A stretch of 7,793 bases of DNA, from positions 1 to 7,793 of the forward strand of contig CAKTXP010000110.1 of assembly GCA_934631055.1 (NCBI GenBank), written 5' to 3'. The DNA comes from an uncultured Clostridia bacterium. Lineage in GTDB: Bacteria > Bacillota > Clostridia > Christensenellales > Aristaeellaceae. The notes under the pieces were generated by a model that did not search any database, was not told the DNA's origin, and worked only from the letters and a program-made list of their open reading frames with translations. The position numbers were made by a program, and so were the translations under genes. Shown here one piece after another: positions 1 to 7,707 of the stretch (position 1 is the first letter of the stretch; each line of letters starts with the position of its first letter).

Positions 1-2061
1 CCGCAATCCGCTTATATCCCGCAGCACGAGGTCGAGCCTATGCAGGATGACGCGGACGAGCGGAAAGAAGAAACGGAATACGCGCCGCCTGCTGCTATGC
101 CTGAACTGGAAGAACTGCCTGAAGAGGACGACGAGGCATATTCCATCACCAACGCGCATGCGCCGGGCGCGGATCGTCCCATCGACGAAAGCTATATGGA
201 AGAGGAGCCGGAGGAAGAAGAGCCGCCGATGCCTGTGAACCATGTCGAATACGACGACGGCGACGCGCAGGTGACAGCGGACGAGCCGCACGACGAGCCT
301 GCGCCCATGCAGGGCGGTTCGTTCGGGGGCTGGCAGGCGCCGCCGCGCAGAGAACCGACCGCGGGCGCGCCGTCGAGCTATTCTGACAGCGCGATCGACG
401 CGGCACGGGCGCGCACCGCGCAGAACGCAGGATATCAGCCGCCGCAGAGGACGCCCGTGCAGCCGCAGGGGCAGGACGTGCTGAAAGCGCAGAGGATGAA
501 CGAGCAGCAGACGGTCGTCCAGCTGCGCGGAAACCGGCTCGACGGAACGCCCATCGTCATCCCGCAGAAGGACGTTCACGAATCGCCGCAGACGGCGAAA
601 GAGGAATACGTATTCCCGCCCATCGACCTGCTCAACCAGAGTCAGACGACGCAAGACCCCAATCAGCGCGCCAAGGACGAGGCGGGCGCGAGAAAGCTCA
701 TCGGCACGCTCGAAAGCTTCGGCGTGCAGGCAAAGCTGCTCCACGTCACGCATGGCCCCGCCATCACGCGCTATGAGCTTGCGCCTGCGCCGGGCGTTAA
801 GGTCTCGCGCATCGTCGGTCTGGTCGATGACATTGCGCTGAACATGGCGTCCGACGGCGTGCGAATCGAAGCGCCCATCCCCGGAAAACCGGCGGTCGGC
901 ATCGAGATCCCGAATCAGAAGATCGAAACGGTATCTCTGCGCGACGTATTGGAAAGCCCGGAGATGATGCGCGAGAAATCCCCAACGGCGGTCGCGCTGG
1001 GCAAGGGCATCTCCGGCGCGCCGGTCATCGCGGACATGGCGAAGATGCCGCACGTCCTTATCGCGGGCGCGACGGGTTCCGGTAAATCCGTCTGCATCAA
1101 CACGATCATCAATTCCATCATCTTCCGCGCGAAGCCGGAAGAAGTTCGGCTCATCCTCATCGATCCGAAGGTCGTCGAGCTGTCCGTCTACAACGGCATT
1201 CCGCATCTGCTCGTTCCGGTCGTCACAGACCCGAAGAAGGCGAGCGCGGCGCTGAGCTGGGCAGTCGTAGAGATGGAGCATCGCTATAAGCGGTTCGAGA
1301 CGATGGGCGTGCGCGACATCCGCGGATACAACAACGCCATCGGACCGAACGAAGAACCGATGAGCAAGATCATCGTCATCATCGACGAGTTGGCGGATCT
1401 GATGATGGTTGCGCCGGGCGAGGTTGAGGAATCCATCTGCCGCCTGGCTCAGCTGGCGCGCGCGGCGGGCATCCATCTGGTCATCGCGACGCAGCGTCCG
1501 TCGGTCAACGTCATTACGGGCGTCATCAAGGCGAACATCCCAAGCCGCATTGCGTTTGCGGTATCCAGCCAGATCGACAGCCGGACCATCCTCGATTCCG
1601 GCGGCGCGGAAAAGCTGCTGGGCAAGGGCGATATGCTTTATGCGCCGCAGGGCGCGGGCAAGCCGACGCGCGTACAGGGCTGCTTCGTCTCTGACGACGA
1701 GGTGCAGCGCATCGTCGAGTTTGTCCGCGGGCGGCACAGCGCCGACTACAACGAGGACGTCATCGAGCAGATGAACACGGCTGCCGACGAGGAAAGCACG
1801 GCGGCGTCCGATGCGCCCAGCGCAGGCGAGCCGGTGGACGAGATGCTGAACAAAGCCATCGAGCTGGCTGTGGACGCGGGGCAGGTCTCCATCAGCATGC
1901 TGCAAAGACGCCTGCGCGTGGGCTATGCGCGTGCGGGAAGGCTCGTGGACGAGATGACCCTGCGGGGCATCACGGCGGAGGCGGAAGGACCGACGAAGCC
2001 GCGGACGGTTCTCATTTCCCGAGAGGAATGGCGCAGGATGCAGGAAAATCAGGAGCAATAG
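1..2061 (+). CDS. ftsK: FtsK/SpoIIIE family DNA translocase, 5'-truncated by window edge
   Basis: This is an ATP-driven double-stranded DNA pump that moves chromosomal DNA through the division or sporulation septum. The frame is open from base 1 with no stop before the ATG at 40, so the gene most likely starts upstream and that ATG is internal. The N-terminal membrane segments that anchor the family are not visible. The visible 686 residues begin with an acidic, proline/glutamine-rich linker (about residues 1-200). The alpha/beta motor follows, with Walker A GATGSGKS at 1066-1089 (residues 356-363) and Walker B IIVIIDEL at 1369-1392. The family stretch ATQRPSVNVITG, then IPSRIAF and LDSGGAEKLLGKGDM, lies downstream. 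A winged-helix gamma domain, which in this family reads oriented DNA motifs, occupies about residues 613-680 (DEMLNKAIELA to PRTVLIS). The stop is TAG at 2059-2061. The motor and gamma domain look intact. FtsK and SpoIIIE roles cannot be separated from this fragment. Confidence 0.96.
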   Translation, partial: PQSAYIPQHEVEPMQDDADERKEETEYAPPAAMPELEELPEEDDEAYSITNAHAPGADRPIDESYMEEEPEEEEPPMPVNHVEYDDGDAQVTADEPHDEPAPMQGGSFGGWQAPPRREPTAGAPSSYSDSAIDAARARTAQNAGYQPPQRTPVQPQGQDVLKAQRMNEQQTVVQLRGNRLDGTPIVIPQKDVHESPQTAKEEYVFPPIDLLNQSQTTQDPNQRAKDEAGARKLIGTLESFGVQAKLLHVTHGPAITRYELAPAPGVKVSRIVGLVDDIALNMASDGVRIEAPIPGKPAVGIEIPNQKIETVSLRDVLESPEMMREKSPTAVALGKGISGAPVIADMAKMPHVLIAGATGSGKSVCINTIINSIIFRAKPEEVRLILIDPKVVELSVYNGIPHLLVPVVTDPKKASAALSWAVVEMEHRYKRFETMGVRDIRGYNNAIGPNEEPMSKIIVIIDELADLMMVAPGEVEESICRLAQLARAAGIHLVIATQRPSVNVITGVIKANIPSRIAFAVSSQIDSRTILDSGGAEKLLGKGDMLYAPQGAGKPTRVQGCFVSDDEVQRIVEFVRGRHSADYNEDVIEQMNTAADEESTAASDAPSAGEPVDEMLNKAIELAVDAGQVSISMLQRRLRVGYARAGRLVDEMTLRGITAEAEGPTKPRTVLISREEWRRMQENQEQ

Positions 2062-2088
2062 AGAAATAATTAGGGATGATTGGGAGAC

Positions 2089-2135
2089 AGTGGGGAACGA
2101 TTGGGGTTTCACCCCAAACCCCACTGAGGGATTTC
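2089..2135 (+). repeat. Left inverted arm of an intergenic repeat element
   Basis: This segment contains a 7-bp stem TTGGGGT/ACCCCAA with loop TTC, inside an 8-bp outer stem CAGTGGGG/CCCCACTG. Read against the reverse complement of 2309-2369 it aligns well: 25 of 33 bases match by hand over 2090-2122. Shared blocks include TGGGGAACG, GGGG-CCCC, AACCCC, CTGAGG and ATTTC. Two base pairs in the inner stem differ between the arms in a compensating way (T-A here, C-G in the other arm). The left arm lacks the extra CCAAGAACC hairpin present in the right arm. Confidence 0.65.
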
Positions 2136-2137
2136 AG

Positions 2138-2181
2138 TCCGGGAAACTCGTATAGAAACGCAAGCGTTTCTTACGATTTCC
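2138..2181 (+). repeat. Intergenic repeat core, copy 1
   Basis: This stretch of 44 bases recurs at 7708-7793. TCCGGGAAACTCGTATAG at 2138-2155 matches 7708-7725 at 16 of 18 positions. The segment 2157-2181, ending CGATTTCC, matches 7769-7793 at 20 of 25. In this copy the two blocks are almost adjacent and form an 8-bp hairpin (AGAAACGC/GCGTTTCT, loop AA). In the other copy 43 bases separate them. Confidence 0.7.
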
Positions 2182-2308
2182 GATTTCCATCACGCTGAAT
2201 CCCGCACAGCGGGCGCGTGATTCCAATCCCCTCAGACTCCCTTCTCCGCTTCGCGGCGGTTTGAATCAAGGTTATCATCCATTTATCGCAAAGCGATAAA
2301 TGAAGTGG

Positions 2309-2369
2309 GAAATCCAAGAACCTCAGGTTCTTGGCGGGGTTCGGGGCAGAGCCCCGAACGTTCCCCATT
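2309..2369 (-). repeat. Right inverted arm of the same intergenic repeat element
   Basis: On the minus strand this segment matches the left arm at 2089-2135. It contains two perfect 9-bp hairpins with three-base loops: 2314-2322/2326-2334 (loop TCA) and 2339-2347/2351-2359 (loop AGA). The terminal nonamer CGTTCCCCA at 2359-2367 is the exact reverse complement of TGGGGAACG at 2091-2099. Together the arms bracket a core of roughly 170 bases, giving a layout like a miniature inverted-repeat element. No transposase and no target-site duplication could be identified, so mobility is unproven. Confidence 0.6.
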
Positions 2370-2398
2370 CCCCACATGGATACGAAAGGAAGAACACG

Positions 2399-3661
<1,263 letters not shown>

Positions 3662-3673
3662 GGAAGGAAATTC

Positions 3674-4123
3674 ATGACCAATAAAGGTGTCGTGACCGAG
3701 GTCAGCGGCGATACGCTGACGGTTGCGTTTGAACGCCACGAGGCGTGCGGCGACTGCCATGCCTGTATGCACGGCAGCGAAAACTGCGCCAAGCATACCG
3801 TTAAGCTCAAGGGCAGAGCGAATGTCGGCGACGTGATCGAAGTAGAAATGGATGATTCGCATGTGATGGAAGCGTCGGCGCTGGCGTATATGCTGCCGCT
3901 GGCGGGCTTTATCATCGGGCTTGCCGCAGGCTGGCTCATCAGCAAGGGCATGAACGGCAGAAGCGGTGAACTGATGATGGCGCTGTTTGCCGTAATCGGC
4001 ACAGCAGCCGCCTATTTCATCATGCGCGCGCTCGATCCCAAGCTGTCCAAGGGACGCTGGGAGCAGAAAATTATTTCCATCACGCCGGCGGAGGAATCAG
4101 CTTCCGCCAAAACAGAAAACTAA
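3674..4123 (+). CDS. RseC/MucC-family (SoxR-reducing system) membrane protein
   Basis: This small membrane protein of 149 residues has the layout of the RseC/MucC family. An N-terminal soluble region carries a cysteine cluster C25-x2-C28-x2-C31-x6-C38. Two membrane helices follow (about 68-90 and 99-117), then a short charged tail. In proteobacteria RseC works with the Rsx/Rnf electron-transfer complex to keep the SoxR iron-sulfur cluster reduced; its role in Bacillota is not settled. The ATG at 3674 follows AAGGAAGG (3660-3667) by six bases and lies only 12 bases after the hisS stop, so the two are probably co-transcribed. Thioredoxin follows 27 bases after the stop, which fits a thiol-redox role but does not prove one. 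The four cysteines could bind an Fe-S cluster or form redox disulfides; that is inference. Confidence 0.82.
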   Translation: MTNKGVVTEVSGDTLTVAFERHEACGDCHACMHGSENCAKHTVKLKGRANVGDVIEVEMDDSHVMEASALAYMLPLAGFIIGLAAGWLISKGMNGRSGELMMALFAVIGTAAAYFIMRALDPKLSKGRWEQKIISITPAEESASAKTEN

Positions 4124-4150
4124 TCACAACCAACTCAAGGAGGTAAGAAT

Positions 4151-4465
4151 ATGGCTCTTCATTTGAACAAGCAGACGTTTGACGAGGTCATCTCCGGCGA
4201 TAAGCCGGTGCTGGTCGATTTCTGGGCGACGTGGTGCGGTCCGTGCCGCATGATTGCGCCGGCAGTCGAGGAGGTCGCGGAGGAATTCGAGGGACGCGCC
4301 GTCGTCGGCAAGGTCGATGTAGACGAAGAAACCGACATCGCCCGCCGTTTTGGCATCATGAGCATCCCGACGCTCATCGTCTTTAAGGACGGCAAGGTCG
4401 TCGAGCAGGCGGTCGGCGCGCGCGGCAAGCAGGATATCGCTGATATGCTTGAGAGACATCTGTAA
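4151..4465 (+). CDS. trxA: Thioredoxin
   Basis: This is a 104-residue cytoplasmic disulfide reductase, the usual thioredoxin length. The active site WCGPC lies at 28-32 (redox cysteines C29 and C32). The buried acid D23 sits before FWATWCGPC, and the cis-proline P73 is in SIPTLIVFKDG. All expected key residues are present and there is no extra domain or signal peptide. A near-perfect Shine-Dalgarno AAGGAGGT (4137-4144) sits six bases before the ATG. It is the last gene of the hisS-rseC-like-trxA cluster and is followed directly by a strong intrinsic terminator. Thioredoxin reductase is not in the window. Confidence 0.97.
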   Translation: MALHLNKQTFDEVISGDKPVLVDFWATWCGPCRMIAPAVEEVAEEFEGRAVVGKVDVDEETDIARRFGIMSIPTLIVFKDGKVVEQAVGARGKQDIADMLERHL

Positions 4466-4476
4466 TTCAGAACTTT

Positions 4477-4515
4477 GAGCAGTTATTTAACGCTATGGTT
4501 AGATAACTGCTTTTT
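4477..4515 (+). terminator. Intrinsic terminator after trxA
   Basis: AGCAGTTAT (4478-4486) pairs with ATAACTGCT (4503-4511). The stem continues through 4487-4491/4498-4502 with one G-U pair and a six-base loop. A T-run (4511-4515) follows immediately, and then more AT-rich sequence. This ends the hisS-trxA transcription unit and separates it from the next gene. Confidence 0.93.
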
Positions 4516-4525
4516 ATTTATGCCC

Positions 4526-4554
4526 TTTCCATGTGATTGACTTTGTGCTATAAT
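4526..4554 (+). promoter_or_regulatory. Extended -10 sigma-A-type promoter for the membrane protein gene
   Basis: A consensus -10 TATAAT at 4549-4554 is preceded by TGC (4546-4548), an extended -10. A weak -35 TTTCCA at 4526-4531 lies at 17-base spacing. The predicted start near 4561 leaves a leader of about 24 bases with Shine-Dalgarno GGAAGGGG (4569-4576) eight bases before the ATG. The stretch TTTGTGCTATAAT is identical, 13 bases long, to that in the rnj promoter. Confidence 0.78.
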
Positions 4555-4584
4555 CGACACAATATAACGGAAGGGGAAAAATAA

Positions 4585-5784
4585 ATGAAGAGAGTGATTT
4601 TGAAATACATTGGCTGCTTTGTTGCACTCATTGCGTTGTTTACGGGCTTAATGACAGCGGTATACGCTATTCCAAACGAGGCAATCGAATGGCATGAGGA
4701 ATATTCAAAGGTCGTTCTGGACATCGAAGAAAGCTGGGAATCGCTTGGTAATCTTTTTGGCGGACACGGACAGCCTGGAATGCTGGATAACACGACGGAC
4801 AGGGTAATGATGGAAGCGGCGATGGTTCAGCATCCGGAAAGGAACGCGTTTTTAAACGCAATGGATATCAACGGGTACGCGCGGTACTGGCATGGATATC
4901 AGGTGTTTCTCAGACCGCTTTTGACGCTGTATCAGTATCATCAGATTCGATATCTGAATTTGTTTATCTTCTTCGGTACGTTCATTCTGGTGCTTTTTGA
5001 AATTCGAGCGAAGCTGGGACGCGGATATTCGGCGGCGTTTTTTATGGCGGTAACTTGCTCGTATCTGACGACGATCCCGTCGAGTATGCAGTTCATGTCT
5101 GTTTACATGACAGCGTTCGCGGCGTCGCTTATCGTTTTGAAAGGGTATCCATTCCAAAAGAGGGAGAGCGTGGGCTTGCTTTTCATGGTGGTCGGTATGG
5201 TTACCAGTTTTCTGGATCTGCTCACTGCGCCGCTCGTTACGCTGGGGCTGCCGATACTGCTTGATATGGCGCTTGATGCGAAAGAAAATGAAAGGCGCTG
5301 TATTTGTAATGCGTTTGCTGCAAGCTTGAGCTGGGGCGCAGGCTATGCGCTTTGCTGGGCAAGCAAATGGCTGTTGGCTTATGTGGCACTGGGGAAAGGC
5401 GTAATGTCCAGCGTGAGCGGGCATGCGGAACATTGGGCGGCAGGTCAATTGACTTTTGCTAATCGACTGGAAGCGGTAAAAATCAATTTTGAGAAGTTCT
5501 TTTTGCAGCATGGTTTGCGAACGATGATTTTCCCGCTTGCGCTGTTTGCAGTCCTTCTGGTTCTTGCGATTGCATTCTATGGAGGAAATAGGAAGAAAAT
5601 CGCCTGTTCGGCGGGAATGTTTTGTACGGCGCTGTATCCCTATATATGGTATTTTGTCATGGCGGAGCATTCTCGTCTGCATCAGTGGTTTACGTTTAGA
5701 AATCAGGCGATGACCCTGCTGGCGGTCTATTTTGCCGTTGCGAACCTTGTGGATTGGAACAGGGTAAAAAAGGCGAAATCTTAA
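4585..5784 (+). CDS. Polytopic membrane protein of unknown function
   Basis: I cannot assign this 399-residue protein with confidence. Helix 1 (about 4-28) could also act as an uncleaved signal anchor. A polar region of about 90 residues (30-120) follows, containing NTTDRVMMEAA (69-79) and RYWHGYQVFLRPLL (100-113). Roughly eight or nine further helices run between about 124 and 386. Near the C-terminus is YIWYFVMAEHSRLHQWFTFR, then a final helix and a basic tail. One N-terminal helix, a long polar loop with conserved-looking D/E and aromatic residues, then many helices recalls GT-C-type membrane glycosyltransferases; that is a guess from architecture. The gene has its own promoter and is closed by terminators on both sides, so it is a one-gene unit. 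GC is locally low: the 60-base rows at 4921 and 5461 have 22 and 23 G/C, against 32 and 38 in the rnj rows at 6661 and 7021. Recent acquisition is possible. Confidence 0.85.
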   Translation: MKRVILKYIGCFVALIALFTGLMTAVYAIPNEAIEWHEEYSKVVLDIEESWESLGNLFGGHGQPGMLDNTTDRVMMEAAMVQHPERNAFLNAMDINGYARYWHGYQVFLRPLLTLYQYHQIRYLNLFIFFGTFILVLFEIRAKLGRGYSAAFFMAVTCSYLTTIPSSMQFMSVYMTAFAASLIVLKGYPFQKRESVGLLFMVVGMVTSFLDLLTAPLVTLGLPILLDMALDAKENERRCICNAFAASLSWGAGYALCWASKWLLAYVALGKGVMSSVSGHAEHWAAGQLTFANRLEAVKINFEKFFLQHGLRTMIFPLALFAVLLVLAIAFYGGNRKKIACSAGMFCTALYPYIWYFVMAEHSRLHQWFTFRNQAMTLLAVYFAVANLVDWNRVKKAKS

Positions 5785-5844
5785 AAGAGCGCGGGGCGTA
5801 AAACAAAAGCGAAGCGGGGCGTCGGCTCCGCTTATGCTCTTTTT
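5783..5844 (+). terminator. Intrinsic terminator after the membrane protein gene
   Basis: AAGCGGGGC (5812-5820) pairs with GCTCCGCTT (5825-5833) with one G-U pair and a GTCG loop. A T-run ends the structure at 5840-5844. An outer pairing of AAAAGAGC (5783-5790), starting within the stop codon, with GCTCTTTT (5836-5843) could extend or compete with it. It insulates the upstream gene from rnj. Confidence 0.82.
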
Positions 5845-5868
5845 GGGACAAGTTATGAAGGATATGCT

Positions 5869-5896
5869 TTGACAAAGACCTGTTTTGTGCTATAAT
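5869..5896 (+). promoter_or_regulatory. Near-consensus sigma-A promoter for rnj
   Basis: A perfect -35 TTGACA (5869-5874), a 16-base spacer ending in the extended -10 TGC, and a perfect -10 TATAAT (5891-5896). Transcription would start near 5903 and give a leader of about 130 nt before the TTG start at 6032. It is the strongest promoter in the window. Confidence 0.92.
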
Positions 5897-6031
5897 AAAT
5901 CGAATACGATGAGGAAGCTATACGCTTCAAACGTTCGGATTTAATCGGATATTTAAAAGTCCGCTGGCGGCAACGCAGGGGCTTTTGAAAGGATAAAACA
6001 AGAGAGGGAGAGCAGAAAGGAGGAGAACCCT
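5897..6031 (+). promoter_or_regulatory. Structured 5' leader of the RNase J mRNA
   Basis: The predicted leader contains a small hairpin GAAGC/GCTTC (5914-5918/5924-5928). A larger stem-loop lies at 5955-5986: AAAAGTCC pairs with GGGCTTTT-type sequence (one G-U pair), then CTG/CAG and CG/CG, with single unpaired G at 5963 and 5967, capped by a GCAA (GNRA) tetraloop at 5970-5973. A purine-rich unpaired stretch follows and ends in Shine-Dalgarno AAAGGAGG (6016-6023), eight bases before TTG. I recognise no known riboswitch class. A regulatory role is inference. Confidence 0.55.
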
Positions 6032-7684
6032 TTGGCGAAGCTGCGGATCATTCCGCTGGGCGGTCTGGGCGAGGTCGGCAAGAACATGACGGCGTTTGAA
6101 TTTGGAGACGATATCGTTGTCGTGGACTGCGGCTCGATCTTCCCCAGACAGGACATGCTCGGCATTGACCTGGTCATTCCGGATATCACCTATCTGGAAC
6201 GCAACAGGGAGCGCGTGCGCGCGTATCTCATCACCCATGGACATGAAGACCACATCGGCGCGACGCCGTATGTGTTTCCCCGCGTTCCCGCGCCGGTCTA
6301 CGGCACGAAGCTGACCTGCGCGCTCATACGCGGCAAACTCGCGGAGCATAATATCAACAACATCCAGATGCATATCATCAAGCCTAAGGATGTCGTCGAG
6401 GTCGGCGCGTTCTCGGTGCAGTTCATCAAGGTGAGCCATTCCATCGCGGGTGCGGTCGCCATGGCGATCACCTGTCCGGCGGGTACGGTCATCGTGACAG
6501 GCGACTTCAAGATCGACTACACGCCCATCGACGGAGAGGTGACCGATCTGAACACGCTCGCCGCATGGGGCAGCCGCGGCGTACTGGCGATGCTGGCGGA
6601 ATCCACGAATGTGGAACGACCGGGCTACACAATGAGCGAGCGCAAGATCGGCGAGACCTTCCACAACCTGTTCAAAGACGCGAAGGGGCGTATCATCATC
6701 GCGATGTTTGCGTCGAATCTGCACAGGATCCAGCAGGTCGTGGATAACTGCATCGAGTTCGGGCGCAAGATATGCTTTGTCGGCAGGAGCATGGTCAACG
6801 TCACCAAGCTGGCGATGGAGATCGGCGAACTGCGCATCCCGCAGGATGTCTTTATCGAGGTCGCCGATTTGGACTGCTATGAAGATAATGAGATCGTCGT
6901 GCTGACGACGGGCAGCCAGGGCGAGCCGATGAGCGGCTTGACACGCATGGCGAACAGCGAACACAGGCGGCTGCAGATCCGCGAGGGCGATACGGTCATC
7001 ATCTCCTCGACGCCGATCCCCGGCAACGAGATCATGGTCTCGCGCATCATCGACCAGCTGTACCGCTGTGGCGCGACGGTCATCTACAACCGCATCGCGG
7101 ACGTTCATGTTTCCGGACATGCCTGTCAGGAAGAGCTGAAGCTGATGCACACGCTGGTCAAGCCGAAATACTTCATTCCGGTTCATGGCGAGTACCGCAT
7201 GCTGCACAGGCACGCGCAGCTCGCGCAGGAATTGGGCATGCCGGAGGATCACGTCATCATCCTGGAGATGGGGCAGGCGCTGGAGCTTTCGGAGGACGAA
7301 GCGAACATCACCGGTCCGATCCCGACGGGTTCGGTGATGGTGGACGGCTTGGGCGTAGGCGACGTAGGAAACGTCGTCCTGCGCGACCGCAAGCATCTTT
7401 CTCAGGATGGCTTGATTATCGTCGTCGTCGGCGTGAGCAGGGAGACAGGGCAGGTCACGAGCGGACCAGAACTGATTTCCCGCGGCTTTGTCTATGTGCG
7501 TGAGAATGAGGAACTCATTTCCGGCGCACGCAATGTGGCGATGGGCGTCTTGCAGCGCTATGATCGGATTGAGCAGAGCGACTGGACGAGCGTCAAGAAC
7601 GGCATCAAGGACGAGATGCACAGCTATCTCTTTGATTTAATCAAGCGCAACCCGATGATTCTGCCGATCATCATGGAGACGTAA
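6032..7684 (+). CDS. rnj: Ribonuclease J (metallo-beta-lactamase/beta-CASP RNase)
   Basis: This 550-residue enzyme is a two-metal endo- and 5'-3' exoribonuclease central to mRNA decay and RNA maturation in Bacillota; the length matches the family (about 555 in B. subtilis J1). The start is TTG at 6032 (MAKLRIIPLGGLGEVGKNM), supported by a strong Shine-Dalgarno and by the family-typical N-terminus. Likely metal ligands are H69-x-H71-x-D73-H74 in THGHEDHIGA, H136 in SHSIAGA, D158 in TGDFK and H385 in IPVHGEYRML. The beta-CASP region includes RPGYTMSERKIGE, FASNLHRIQQVVDN, TTGSQGEPMSGL and VHVSGHA (358-364). The C-terminal domain ends NPMILPIIMET. All active-site residues are present, so it should be active. 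It is transcribed alone from its own promoter. J1 versus J2 identity cannot be decided here. Confidence 0.96.
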   Translation: MAKLRIIPLGGLGEVGKNMTAFEFGDDIVVVDCGSIFPRQDMLGIDLVIPDITYLERNRERVRAYLITHGHEDHIGATPYVFPRVPAPVYGTKLTCALIRGKLAEHNINNIQMHIIKPKDVVEVGAFSVQFIKVSHSIAGAVAMAITCPAGTVIVTGDFKIDYTPIDGEVTDLNTLAAWGSRGVLAMLAESTNVERPGYTMSERKIGETFHNLFKDAKGRIIIAMFASNLHRIQQVVDNCIEFGRKICFVGRSMVNVTKLAMEIGELRIPQDVFIEVADLDCYEDNEIVVLTTGSQGEPMSGLTRMANSEHRRLQIREGDTVIISSTPIPGNEIMVSRIIDQLYRCGATVIYNRIADVHVSGHACQEELKLMHTLVKPKYFIPVHGEYRMLHRHAQLAQELGMPEDHVIILEMGQALELSEDEANITGPIPTGSVMVDGLGVGDVGNVVLRDRKHLSQDGLIIVVVGVSRETGQVTSGPELISRGFVYVRENEELISGARNVAMGVLQRYDRIEQSDWTSVKNGIKDEMHSYLFDLIKRNPMILPIIMET

Positions 7685-7707
7685 GGGAGCGCGTTTGGGG
7701 CTGCCGA

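Larger units (their letters stand above)
2062..2398. other. Hairpin-rich non-coding intergenic region between ftsK and hisS
   Basis: No convincing gene, tRNA or strong promoter is visible in this 337-base stretch. It holds a series of perfect or near-perfect stem-loops. These are an outer stem 2088-2095/2119-2126 with an inner stem 2101-2107/2111-2117; 2154-2161/2164-2171; 2189-2195/2215-2221 enclosing 2201-2205/2209-2213; 2246-2249/2253-2256; 2280-2289/2293-2302; 2314-2322/2326-2334; and 2339-2347/2351-2359. Most loops are exactly three bases. None is followed by a T-run, so none looks like an intrinsic terminator. How hisS is transcribed is therefore unclear: either a weak promoter lies within this region or transcripts read through from ftsK. 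The hisS ribosome binding site begins about ten bases after the last repeat segment. Confidence 0.8.

Noticed and set aside
40..42. ATG at 40 as the true start of ftsK
   Set aside because: The frame is open back to base 1, the ATG has no clear Shine-Dalgarno (the preceding bases are CACGAGGTCGAGCCT), and the family requires an N-terminal membrane domain upstream.
1409..1774. 121-codon plus-strand open frame inside ftsK
   Set aside because: It overlaps the FtsK motor in another frame and gives an Arg/Ser/Ala-rich translation typical of frame shadows.
2088..2360. CRISPR array or intrinsic terminators in the ftsK-hisS gap
   Set aside because: There are no evenly spaced identical direct repeats with unique spacers, and the hairpins lack T-runs.
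2300..2398. Upstream in-frame ATG extending hisS by 33 residues
   Set aside because: The extension translates the intergenic hairpins, and a good Shine-Dalgarno sits six bases before the ATG at 2399, where the family-like N-terminus begins.
4537..4542. TTGACT as the -35 for the TATAAT at 4549
   Set aside because: Only six bases separate them, which is far too short. TTTCCA at 4526 with 17-base spacing, helped by the extended -10, is more plausible.
5927..7621. 564-codon open frame on the minus strand opposite rnj
   Set aside because: It is the antisense shadow of a GC-rich, codon-biased RNase J gene. The product is a H/R/D/A/L-rich sequence with no recognisable domain, and the plus-strand frame carries complete family motifs.
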